Shown here one piece after another: positions 1 to 6,057 of a stretch of 6,278 nucleotides of DNA. Position numbers and translations under genes: made by a program. Origin of the DNA: Spirochaetota bacterium (GTDB lineage Bacteria; Spirochaetota; B62-G9; DRHN01). Position 1 is the stretch's first letter; every line of letters begins with the position of its first letter. Location: positions 1 to 6,278 of the forward strand of contig JAGLSF010000123.1 of the NCBI GenBank assembly GCA_023136305.1, given 5' to 3'. The notes beneath the pieces were generated by a model. It was not told the DNA's origin, did not search any database, and saw only the letters and a list, made by a program, of their open reading frames with translations.

Positions 1-282
1 GAGAGGCACAGTTCAAACAGCCGAGAGGTGTAGCTGTAGATTCGGACGGATATATCTACGTGGCTGATTCCGGGAACAGCAGGATACAGAAGTTTGACGG
101 CAACGGGATATTCATTTCCGAGTGGGGAGGTCCTGGAGGCAGAGAGGCACAGTTCAAACAGCCGAGCGGTGTTGCTGTGGATTCACGTGGGTACATCTAC
201 GTGGCTGATTCCGGGAACAACAGGATACAGAAGTTTGACGGTGATGGGACATTCATTTCCCTGTGGGGGAGTAAGGGGTCTG
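1..282 (+). repeat. 141-bp tandem repeat encoding NHL blades
   Basis: Bases 1-141 and 142-282 align with a period of 141 bp (47 codons). The first 25 bases of each unit are identical, and there are further identical blocks over the tyr-VADSGN and RIQKFDG codons. Identity falls away after about base 120 of the unit. Later NHL repeats in the same gene (from about 283) are much more diverged, so these two units look like a recent duplication or gene-converted pair. More copies may lie upstream of the window. Confidence 0.9.
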
Positions 283-1601
283 AAGATGGACAGCTGAACA
301 CCCCTCTTGCAGTGGCAACAGATGTATATAGAAATATATATGTCGCCGATTCTGGGAATAATCGGGTACAAATATTTGAAAGCGATGGGACATTTATATC
401 AAAGGTGGATGGCAGGGGAATCAGTCCTGTTGGAGTGGCTGTCGATCTCGATGGGAATATTCACATTGCAGATTCTTCGACGGGTAAAATCCAAAAGTAT
501 GATATTGAGGCGAAATTTGTTGATTCATGGGGCAGTTTTGGATCAGGGGGTAAAGGATTTGGCAATCTTTCAGCAGTGGCAGTTGATTTAAAACGATATG
601 TTTATGCCGCCGACGCTCATAATAACAGGATACAGATGTTTGACAGTGACGGGACCATCATGATCAAACAGCCAATACGCTTCTTCCTTCCCACGGTAAA
701 CCTGGGTGATTTCGAGACTATTGTGATCAGGGCCGAATTACCAAAACAGGATGCAGAAGGTATGAAGAGCATCGCCCGACTCAAGGTTTCCTACACCGAT
801 ATAGATGGGAATAGGGTGGAAATGAGCCCGATTGAACTCTCTGTCATGTTTGTCGATATGAAAAATCCTGGTGGCGGGATTTCCAACGCCACCGTATTAC
901 AGGCAGCAACGATGCTGCACTATGCTCAGGCGCTCAAGAAAATTGGTTATGAGTACTATGAAGGGGATATCAGAAGTTCCCTTCATACGGCTAATGAAAT
1001 AAAAAAAGAACTTCACAATACCAGGGAACGTCTCGGGGACAAAAGTTTTGAGGACGAGCTCTCTGTCCTGGAAAAGTATATCACCATACTCGGTGCGGAA
1101 TCAGGGCTTGATGAAGTTGAAACCACAAAGATGATAGAAGACAGGGAGTTAACCCCTGTGATCGATGATCGTGATATTTTTGATCATCTAAATAGTCTTT
1201 TCGAAGAAATCATTTTGGATTTACAGGCACGTGAGGCCAGCAATATTGCATTATTGGGATTCAGCTTTCCAGATGATCGACATGCAGATATTCTTGATTT
1301 ATTAGATGAAACAGCAGAATCTTATCTGTCCAATGTTCCCAAATACAGGGTCCTCGAACGAGAAAGAATTGATGAGATTCTCATGGAACAGGAGCTTTCT
1401 CTCTCTGACCTTATGGACACAGATAATGCAATCGAGGCAGGAAATGCTTTATCTGCGAACTACATAGTAACTGGAACAGTCATTGAAATGAGCGAATCCG
1501 TTGTCATTTTTTGTCGGGTGATCAATGTAGAGACAGCAATAATTGAATCAGTGGGTCAGGTGATTGTACCTCGAAATGAAGAAGTAAATGCTCTGTTATA
1601 A
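1..1601 (+). CDS. NHL beta-propeller / VWA-tail / CsgG-like domain protein (5' partial)
   Basis: The reading frame is open from base 3 to the TAA at 1599-1601 (532 visible residues), and the beginning lies upstream. A GTG at 60 falls inside a repeat (tyr-VAD) and is not the start. Visible residues 1-220 hold about five NHL repeats with the signature GVAVDxxGYIYVADSGNNRIQKFDxDG, which form a beta-propeller usually used for protein or ligand binding. Residues 221-285 (FFLPTVNLGDFETIVIRAEL onward) resemble the beta domain that follows the VWA domain in some VWA proteins. Residues 294-365 are helical (MLHYAQALKKIGYEYYEG). Residues 397-532 look like a CsgG/FlgO/LpoB-type domain, with RVLERERIDEILMEQELSLSDLMD, then ANYIVTGTVIEM. 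Members of that group act at the outer membrane or periplasm. Export cannot be judged because the N-terminus is missing. Domain names come from remembered family patterns; the NHL call is very secure, the CsgG-like call good, and the VWA-tail call moderate. The precise role is unknown. Confidence 0.88.
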   Translation, partial: EAQFKQPRGVAVDSDGYIYVADSGNSRIQKFDGNGIFISEWGGPGGREAQFKQPSGVAVDSRGYIYVADSGNNRIQKFDGDGTFISLWGSKGSEDGQLNTPLAVATDVYRNIYVADSGNNRVQIFESDGTFISKVDGRGISPVGVAVDLDGNIHIADSSTGKIQKYDIEAKFVDSWGSFGSGGKGFGNLSAVAVDLKRYVYAADAHNNRIQMFDSDGTIMIKQPIRFFLPTVNLGDFETIVIRAELPKQDAEGMKSIARLKVSYTDIDGNRVEMSPIELSVMFVDMKNPGGGISNATVLQAATMLHYAQALKKIGYEYYEGDIRSSLHTANEIKKELHNTRERLGDKSFEDELSVLEKYITILGAESGLDEVETTKMIEDRELTPVIDDRDIFDHLNSLFEEIILDLQAREASNIALLGFSFPDDRHADILDLLDETAESYLSNVPKYRVLERERIDEILMEQELSLSDLMDTDNAIEAGNALSANYIVTGTVIEMSESVVIFCRVINVETAIIESVGQVIVPRNEEVNALL

Positions 1602-1679
1602 ACTGGTAGAGAGTGTCAGATAGCATACAAAGCTCCTCGCTTAATGCAACATGCAAACCATTTCTGATTCCAACATACG

Positions 1680-1723
1680 AGAATATTCTTTTCCTACAAT
1701 GATAAGTATGAGGAATATTCTTT
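1680..1723. promoter_or_regulatory. Paired palindromes, candidate regulator-binding sites
   Basis: An 11-base word GAATATTCTTT occurs at 1681-1691 and again at 1713-1723, exactly 32 bp apart, close to three helical turns. Each copy has the palindromic core GAATATTC, and the first extends to a 10-bp perfect palindrome AGAATATTCT at 1680-1689. The pair sits 17 bp upstream of the proposed -35 box at 1740, a position suited to a dimeric activator or a cooperatively binding regulator. No regulator is identified. The role is inferred from symmetry, spacing and location only. Confidence 0.4.
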
Positions 1724-1739
1724 GGCGATACCGAATTGC

Positions 1740-1767
1740 TTGACGCGGAGTGAATGACAGGTATACA
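1740..1767 (+). promoter_or_regulatory. Candidate sigma70-type promoter for the bactofilin-like gene
   Basis: TTGACG at 1740-1745 is a five-of-six match to the -35 consensus. A 16-bp spacer leads to TATACA at 1762-1767, a weaker -10. The predicted start point is near 1774, about 20 bases before the ATG at 1796. This would leave the upstream in-frame ATG at 1754 out of the transcript, supporting the later start codon. Confidence 0.45.
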
Positions 1768-1795
1768 GTACATACGAAGAGAGAGGGGGGACATA

Positions 1796-2944
1796 ATGAG
1801 AACAGGATCTAAAGCTCTTATTATCAGTGTGTCGGTAATGCTCATGTTTTCCGCTGCCTCAGCATTTGATGCCCGTACAGGAGGCAACCTGGTCGTGTCA
1901 GTCGGTGAGGTTGTGTATGAGGACCTGTTTATCGCTGGAGACACAATCACGATTGACGGCAGTGTTGAGGGCGACCTGTATGCGGCGGCCCGTACGGTCA
2001 TCATCAGGGGTTCCGTTCGTGACAGCGCAACGATATTTGCCACCACCATCACCATCACCGGCTCCATCGGACACGGGATTCATGCCGCGGCTGAAGAGTT
2101 GACCATTGATGGTATGGTGAAGGGCGATGTGGTTGTCTTAGGCAGGATTGTATCGCTGGGTAGGGATGCGGCGATCGAAGGTGATGTGATCGCAGCCGGA
2201 CAGAAGATCATTATTTCCTCTCCTGTAGAGGGGTATATATTGGGTGCCGGGAACACAATCAGTGTTAACAATGATGTGCGGGATGACGCGACCTTTGCGG
2301 TCAAGACACTGACCCTGCAGGAAAATGCACGGGTGGGTGGAAACCTGTATTATATCAGCGATGATGAGGCGGTCATATTTTCTGGAGCAGAGGTGTCTGG
2401 AATAATCGTGCACCGTGTCCCGGAGTTTCGTGAGAAGTTGAGAGGCATCTTTCCTTTTGTCCTCATTGCAGGCGTGCTGGGCAAGATCCTCTCCTTTGTG
2501 ATGATGGCTGTGGTTGGCCTGGCATTCGTACTCATTGCGCCGAAGTGGCTTTTCAGACTGAGTGAGTCGATCAAGCGCCATCCAGGTCCCTGTGCAGGCT
2601 GGGGGGCCCTCATTCTCTTCGTAGCACCGTTGGGAATCGGCGCGGCTTTCATGACTCTTGTCGGCATAACCCTTGCCGTCATGGCTTCCATGGCCTATAT
2701 TGCAGCCCTCTACCTCAGCCAGATCATTACAGCCCTTCTCATCGGGAGGCTTCTGCTAGGTATGAAGGAGGAGACAGATAAACCGGGCCACCTGTACGGT
2801 TCCTTCGTGCTGGGACTCTTCCTGATCAGGCTCGTGCGCTTCATCCCGGGTGTCGGCATATTTGTGTGGGCCGTTGTGGTTTTATTCGGTCTCGGTGCAT
2901 TCGTTGTCATCCAGATGAAGGTGAAGTCCCTGGGTGCAGTGTAA
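1796..2944 (+). CDS. Exported bactofilin-like (polymer-forming) repeat protein with C-terminal membrane domain
   Basis: The product is 382 residues. The ATG at 1796 is chosen over the in-frame ATG at 1754 because it follows a purine-rich GAGGGGGG (1783-1790) by 5 bases and begins a good signal peptide: MRTGSK, a hydrophobic core, then ASA|FDA with cleavage predicted after residue 23. Residues about 30-205 are a run of short beta repeats with alternating hydrophobic residues and G/D turns (TITIDGSVEGDLYAAARTV, LTIDGMVKGDVVVLGRIV, AAIEGDVIAAGQKI). This is the right-handed beta-helix pattern of bactofilin/polymer-forming domains. About five hydrophobic segments follow, near residues 218-248, 268-290, 292-320, 334-350 and 352-375, separated by short basic loops. 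If the signal peptide is real, the beta-helix would lie outside the cytoplasmic membrane, unlike classical cytoplasmic bactofilins. A role in envelope organisation is inference. The gene probably shares a transcript with the next one, 48 bp downstream. Confidence 0.85.
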   Translation: MRTGSKALIISVSVMLMFSAASAFDARTGGNLVVSVGEVVYEDLFIAGDTITIDGSVEGDLYAAARTVIIRGSVRDSATIFATTITITGSIGHGIHAAAEELTIDGMVKGDVVVLGRIVSLGRDAAIEGDVIAAGQKIIISSPVEGYILGAGNTISVNNDVRDDATFAVKTLTLQENARVGGNLYYISDDEAVIFSGAEVSGIIVHRVPEFREKLRGIFPFVLIAGVLGKILSFVMMAVVGLAFVLIAPKWLFRLSESIKRHPGPCAGWGALILFVAPLGIGAAFMTLVGITLAVMASMAYIAALYLSQIITALLIGRLLLGMKEETDKPGHLYGSFVLGLFLIRLVRFIPGVGIFVWAVVVLFGLGAFVVIQMKVKSLGAV

Positions 2945-2992
2945 CCTGCGGGTGAATCATATAACACTAATCGATGTGGAGCGTGCAATTTC

Positions 2993-3673
2993 ATGGATAT
3001 ACTTGATGACATAGCTGTGACCCTCGATGCGGACGGGATGATGGAACGCCTCCACATGGGCGGAAAGAGCCCCTCATTTAAAGTACTTTTTGATGAGCTC
3101 ATCGGGGAAGTGCTTCCGGTCGCGAAGCCGAAGGTGCTTTTCAAGGTCTCCTACCTTGACGGGAGAACCGAAGACAGTGTGACGGTCGAGGGTGTGGAGT
3201 TTCACAGCAGGATACTACGAAAAAACCTCGAAAAGGCGGAGCGTGTGTTTCCCTATATCGTGACTGCAGGCCGTGAGCTCGAAACTATACCGGTGGAAAA
3301 GGGTGATGTCATGCGGGAGTACTGCCTCGATGCGGTCAAGGAGTGCATTCTCGAGGAGGCGCTCCTGCATCTCGAAGCGCACATGCAGGCCCGGTTCCAG
3401 CCGGGGACCATGGCGCACATGAACCCCGGGTCTCTGAAGGACTGGCCCGTCTCGCAGCAGCCTGTACTCTTTTCACTGTTTGGAGATGTCGAGGGATTGA
3501 TCGGTGTGAAACTGACTGAGAGCAATGTCATGGATCCGATCAAATCGGTTTCAGGAATACACTTTCCCACTGAGGTCGATTTCAAGAGCTGTAAACTCTG
3601 CACACGACATCCATGCGTCAAACGCAGGGCAGCATATGATCCGGATATGGCACTGCACTACAAGTGGGGATAA
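2993..3673 (+). CDS. Stand-alone cobalamin-dependent methionine synthase activation-domain-like protein
   Basis: The product is 226 residues. The ATG at 2993 follows GGAG (2978-2981) by 11 bases, and no better in-frame start is seen. Residues 144-189 carry the pattern of the MetH C-terminal activation (AdoMet-binding) domain: NPGSLKDWPVSQQ, then LFSLFG, then IGVKLTESNVMDPIKSVSGI. In MetH this domain binds S-adenosylmethionine and supports reductive remethylation of inactive cob(II)alamin. Short stand-alone homologues occur in anaerobes (for example Thermotoga maritima TM0269) and may reactivate a separately encoded corrinoid methyltransferase. The end of the protein has a cysteine cluster FKSCKLCTRHPCVKRR (Cys 200, 203, 208), CX2C-X4-C in spacing, which could bind metal or an iron-sulfur centre. 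That binding is inference. There is no signal peptide, so it should be cytoplasmic. No methyltransferase gene is visible in the window to name its partner. Confidence 0.85.
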   Translation: MDILDDIAVTLDADGMMERLHMGGKSPSFKVLFDELIGEVLPVAKPKVLFKVSYLDGRTEDSVTVEGVEFHSRILRKNLEKAERVFPYIVTAGRELETIPVEKGDVMREYCLDAVKECILEEALLHLEAHMQARFQPGTMAHMNPGSLKDWPVSQQPVLFSLFGDVEGLIGVKLTESNVMDPIKSVSGIHFPTEVDFKSCKLCTRHPCVKRRAAYDPDMALHYKWG

Positions 3674-3689
3674 AAATTCCTCTGAATAA

Positions 3690-3749
3690 AAGATAAAAAA
3701 GATAAAAAAGATATCGCTTCGCTAGGTCGGGCTGATCGGGACGGTCAGC
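3690..3749 (-). terminator. Possible terminator of the coiled-coil gene
   Basis: Read on the minus strand, an inverted repeat GCTGA...TCAGC (3749-3745 with 3735-3731) begins at the stop codon. About 20-30 bases further on there are two runs of six T separated by ATC (3709-3704 and 3700-3695). The hairpin is short and distant from the T runs, so efficiency is doubtful. It is the only terminator-like element between the convergent genes, and no T-run signal is seen for the plus-strand gene ending at 3673. Confidence 0.3.
3692..3713. repeat. Short A-rich 9-bp tandem repeat
   Basis: The unit GATAAAAAA occurs twice (3692-3700, 3701-3709), followed by a partial GATA (3710-3713), within the 71-bp gap between convergent genes. 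The phased A-runs could bend DNA, and on the minus strand they supply T-runs for termination. Confidence 0.7.
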
Positions 3750-4092
3750 GCCGCTTCTTCAGCTCTGCTTCCGCAGCATCGATTTTTTTCTCGATCTCCT
3801 CAATCTCCTGCAGCACTGGTTTGATATCAGCTGTACTCTTGGAGATCGTTGCCTGACCTTTTGTCATGAGAATGTCGTACACGGTGGAGCCAAGCTTGGC
3901 AAGCTTCTTTTCGGCCTGGCGTTCCTGATGCCGTATCTCCATCTTCAGGGAGGTCTTCTCCTTCAGTTCCTTGGTTTTTACCTTGGCCTTCTCGAACACC
4001 TCCTTGGAGGTGACCTTGCCCTTCTCGAACACCTCCTTGGAGGTGACCTTGCCCTTGCCGATCAGTTTGTCCATTCTATCCTTAAAGGTCAT
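3745..4092 (-). CDS. Small charged coiled-coil protein with internal 11-residue repeat
   Basis: The product is 115 residues. The ATG at 4092 is preceded by AAGGAG (4105-4100) with 7-base spacing, and a promoter lies just upstream. The longer open frame reaching 4266 is rejected because it would cross that promoter and its extra 58 residues look non-coding. The protein is rich in Lys and Glu and has no signal peptide or membrane segment. Residues about 13-35 contain two exact copies of GKVTSKEVFEK followed by a degenerate third (AKVKTKELKEK). The middle (about 48-75) has the pattern KMEIRHQERQAEKKLAKLGSTVYDILM. The C-terminus (about 91-115) is a Glu/Lys coiled coil ending EAELKKRR. I do not recognise a named family. 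It appears to be a soluble cytoplasmic helical protein, perhaps a scaffold or stress-related factor, but no function can be assigned. The gene is divergent from the HtrA-type protease gene with 187 bp between starts, so shared regulation is possible but unproven. Confidence 0.78.
   Translation of the reverse strand: MTFKDRMDKLIGKGKVTSKEVFEKGKVTSKEVFEKAKVKTKELKEKTSLKMEIRHQERQAEKKLAKLGSTVYDILMTKGQATISKSTADIKPVLQEIEEIEKKIDAAEAELKKRR
3988..4053. repeat. Perfect 33-bp tandem repeat inside the coiled-coil gene
   Basis: Two identical 33-bp units (3988-4020 and 4021-4053) are followed by a three-base continuation. They encode two copies of GKVTSKEVFEK, so the unit preserves the frame. Each unit contains the inverted repeat CACCTCC-TT-GGAGGTG. 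Exact identity suggests recent duplication or slippage, and copy number may vary between strains. Confidence 0.95.
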
Positions 4093-4134
4093 AAGTGTTC
4101 TCCTTCCCGTTAATAGAAATGCTGTCTTTCCTCT

Positions 4135-4163
4135 ACCATAAATCCGATAATGAGAAATGTCAA
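4135..4163 (-). promoter_or_regulatory. Sigma70-type promoter for the coiled-coil gene
   Basis: On the minus strand a perfect TTGACA (4163-4158), a 17-bp spacer and TATGGT (4140-4135) form a good vegetative promoter. The predicted start point near 4128 gives a leader of about 36 bases before the ATG at 4092. Confidence 0.65.
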
Positions 4164-4266
4164 AACAAAGAGTACATTCACAGACCGGGAATGGGAAAAT
4201 CCCATGAAATTCGACCTGAAAATGAGCTATAGTAATAGGTATGAGTCTTACTGAAGGAGCGTTCAT

Positions 4267-4272
4267 AAGGAG
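4267..4272 (+). promoter_or_regulatory. Ribosome binding site deciding the protease start
   Basis: AAGGAG at 4267-4272 lies 7 bases before the GTG at 4280. This makes GTG, which opens a signal peptide, a better start than the in-frame ATG at 4241, whose upstream bases give only a weak match. Confidence 0.7.
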
Positions 4273-4279
4273 TATACAG

Positions 4280-5728
4280 GTGAAAAAATCGACCTATATC
4301 ATTGTTGCACTGGTACTGTTCATTGCTGTATCATCAGCGTTTCGTGCCAATGGGGGCAGCATCAGGGAAAATGTGGTAAAGATATATGTAACCACCAGAG
4401 AATACGACTACTTCAATCCATGGCAGGTGCAGGGAAGGTACAATGTTGAGGGGTCAGGTGCGATTATCCATGACCAGTATATACTGACGAATGCACATCT
4501 GGTGAATAACAGCACATTCATGCAGGTGAAGCGCACGGGGCAGACGAAGAAGTATATCGCAAAGGTGCTCTTCATCGCCCATGACAGCGATCTAGCCCTT
4601 TTAAAGGTGCACAACAGTAACTTTTATCCCGACTCGAGGCCCTTTGATATCGGTGAGCTGGCGAGTGTGGGAGACGAGATCGAGGTGTACGGGTATCCGA
4701 ACTGGAATGAGCAGCTTACCGTCACCAAGGGGATTGTTTCGCGAGTGAGTCACGAGCACTACGTTCACTCCAACGTGAGTCTACTCACCTGTCAGATCGA
4801 CGCTGCAATTAATCCCGGAAACAGCGGAGGCCCGGTCATCGCCGATAACAAGCTGATCGGCATTGCCATGCAGATGGGGCAGGGTGAGAATGAGGGCTAT
4901 ATTGTTCCTGTACCCATTCTCACACATTTTCTGAAGGACATCGAGGACGGGAATTACGATGGTATACCCGAACTGGGAATATCCTATCAGACTATGGATA
5001 ATCAGGATATGCGCAGCTTCTACGGAATGAATGAGGAGCAGACCGGTATTCTCGTTCGCAAGGTGCATCCCGGGTCACCGGTACGGGGCCAGTTGGAGGA
5101 GGGCGATATTATTCTCTCGATCGATGGTGTGCAGGTAGCAAGTGACGGGACGGTTCCTTTTCGGGACGAGGAGAGAATGCAGTTCAACTATATCGTGCAG
5201 CAGCGGCAGATCGGAGAGCGTATCAGAATTGAAGTTCTCAGGGAAAAGGCAATCTATCAGAAGAGTATATCACTCACCATGCATGCCGGCGGAAGAGATG
5301 AGAAACCCTACAATGAGCCAACATATTATATCTTTGCAGGTTTTATCTTCATGCCTCTGACGGAAAACCTCCTTTACAATCTGGGGGGGACGCCGCTCAA
5401 TCTCTCATATGCATACTATTACGGTGAACGACGTGAGGCTGATGAGCAGATTGTCATCATCATGGATGTACTATCCGATGAGGTGAATGTGGGCTACGAA
5501 TACTTGTACTATGAAATCATTTCACGGGTGAATGGTAAAAAGATCACGCATATAGATGACATGGTCGCGGCGGTCAGGGAGAACAGAGAGCCCTATCACG
5601 TGATCGAAACAACCATGGGCGACAGGATCATCCTGGACAGGAGAAAGGCCCGTGCAGCAAAGAGCAGGATACTGAAAACCTATGACATCAAACATGACCG
5701 ATCAAAAGATCTTCGGAGCAGCCGGTAA
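4280..5728 (+). CDS. Exported HtrA/Deg-family serine protease with PDZ and C-terminal extra domain
   Basis: The product is 482 residues from GTG 4280. The N-terminus (KKSTYIIVALVLFIAVSSA, cleavage near residue 20) is a signal peptide, so the enzyme should act in the periplasm or be membrane-tethered. The trypsin-like domain spans about residues 25-220 with an intact triad: His73 in LTNAH, Asp104 in HDSDLALLKV, Ser182 in NPGNSGGPV. A PDZ domain follows (about 232-332, with GILVRKVHPGSPVRGQLEEGDIILSIDG). A further domain (about 345-453) begins EPTYYIFAGFIFMPLT and contains SRVNGKKITHIDDM. This arrangement recalls the plant-type Deg enzymes (Deg9-like) and their bacterial relatives rather than DegP with two standard PDZ domains. 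Such proteases remove or refold damaged envelope proteins. The C-terminus is basic (RRKARAAKSRILK). I see no convincing promoter in the gap upstream. An intrinsic terminator follows at 5782-5853. Confidence 0.93.
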   Translation: MKKSTYIIVALVLFIAVSSAFRANGGSIRENVVKIYVTTREYDYFNPWQVQGRYNVEGSGAIIHDQYILTNAHLVNNSTFMQVKRTGQTKKYIAKVLFIAHDSDLALLKVHNSNFYPDSRPFDIGELASVGDEIEVYGYPNWNEQLTVTKGIVSRVSHEHYVHSNVSLLTCQIDAAINPGNSGGPVIADNKLIGIAMQMGQGENEGYIVPVPILTHFLKDIEDGNYDGIPELGISYQTMDNQDMRSFYGMNEEQTGILVRKVHPGSPVRGQLEEGDIILSIDGVQVASDGTVPFRDEERMQFNYIVQQRQIGERIRIEVLREKAIYQKSISLTMHAGGRDEKPYNEPTYYIFAGFIFMPLTENLLYNLGGTPLNLSYAYYYGERREADEQIVIIMDVLSDEVNVGYEYLYYEIISRVNGKKITHIDDMVAAVRENREPYHVIETTMGDRIILDRRKARAAKSRILKTYDIKHDRSKDLRSSR

Positions 5729-5781
5729 CTACCAGGTTTCCGGCGCCCCAATAACCCCTACGTGAGCTGTTGTCTGTACAC

Positions 5782-5853
5782 CCGGTGATAGCGGAATTCC
5801 CTTCGAGGGTGATACCTACGCGTGTGCCCATATATCATCGGTCTCTTTTTTTT
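5782..5853 (+). terminator. Intrinsic terminator after the protease gene
   Basis: CCGGTGATA (5782-5790) pairs with TATCATCGG (5833-5841) as a 9-bp stem with one G-U pair. The enclosed segment has a small hairpin CCCT-TCG-AGGG (5799-5809). Four bases after the stem comes a run of eight T (5846-5853). A second GGTGATA at 5808-5814 offers an alternative, shorter stem with the same right arm. Confidence 0.6.
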
Positions 5854-5854
5854 C

Positions 5855-5883
5855 TTGACACGAATCTCCATTCTGTGTAAAAT
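5855..5883 (+). promoter_or_regulatory. Strong sigma70-type promoter for the LacI-type gene
   Basis: A perfect TTGACA (5855-5860), 17-bp spacer and TAAAAT (5878-5883) form a near-consensus vegetative promoter. It starts two bases after the terminator T-run. The predicted start point near 5890 lies inside the first operator. The leader to the start codon would be about 168 bases. Confidence 0.75.
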
Positions 5884-5884
5884 C

Positions 5885-5900
5885 ATGCAAACGGTTGCAT
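5885..5900. promoter_or_regulatory. LacI-type operator over the transcription start
   Basis: ATGCAAAC-GGTTGCAT is a 16-bp palindrome with a central CG and only one mismatched position pair, the typical form of LacI-family operators. It begins one base after the -10 box and covers the predicted start point, so bound repressor would block transcription. Autoregulation by the adjacent LacI-type gene is the simplest reading. Confidence 0.65.
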
Positions 5901-6012
5901 AATTTTATTAATACCGATCTGATTTTCCATCCATATTGAGCTGATATTTACGAAACAAGGTCATTTTCCCGTAAAAATTGTATCATTTATACAGATAAAT
6001 CATAGATAATCG

Positions 6013-6026
6013 TGAAACCGGTTGCA
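6013..6026. promoter_or_regulatory. Second LacI-type operator
   Basis: TGAAACC-GGTTGCA has a perfect central AACCGGTT, and its right half (GGTTGCA) is identical to that of the operator at 5885-5900. The two centres are 127 bp apart, about 12 helical turns, which would allow a looped repressor complex. The site lies 31 bp before the start codon and two bases after a weak -10-like GATAAT (6005-6010), so a second promoter is possible but no good -35 box accompanies it. Confidence 0.55.
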
Positions 6027-6057
6027 CTAAACTTCGATTATACTGTCAGGTCATGTG

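Larger units (their letters stand above)
5729..6057. other. Non-coding regulatory block between protease and LacI-type gene
   Basis: No gene is supported here on either strand. In order it holds a short spacer, a terminator (5782-5853), a strong promoter (5855-5883), a LacI-type operator (5885-5900), an AT-rich leader of about 110 bases, and a second LacI-type operator (6013-6026). The leader contains two further dyads: TTTACG at 5947-5952 with CGTAAA at 5970-5975, and TGTAT at 5979-5983 with ATACA at 5989-5993. The leader matches no riboswitch that I know. Confidence 0.7.

Noticed and set aside
1642..1658. ATGCAAAC, matching the left half of the LacI-type operator
   Set aside because: Only half of the site is present with no symmetric partner, so chance is the simpler explanation.
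2041..2060. CACCATCACCATCACC stretch resembling a polyhistidine tag
   Set aside because: In the real frame it encodes alternating Thr and Ile of a beta repeat; there is no other vector-like sequence.
1522..2067. 181-codon open frame on the minus strand
   Set aside because: It overlaps two well-supported plus-strand genes and the regulatory gap, has no ribosome site that I can defend, and its protein shows no recognisable pattern.
2138..3144. Several minus-strand open frames of 110-150 codons opposite the bactofilin-like and MetH-like genes
   Set aside because: They are antisense shadows of clear coding sequences, with low-complexity Ser/Thr/Pro/Arg content and no family match.
4093..4266. 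58-codon N-terminal extension of the coiled-coil protein
   Set aside because: A strong ribosome site and promoter support the start at 4092, and the extension crosses that promoter and differs in composition from the rest of the protein.
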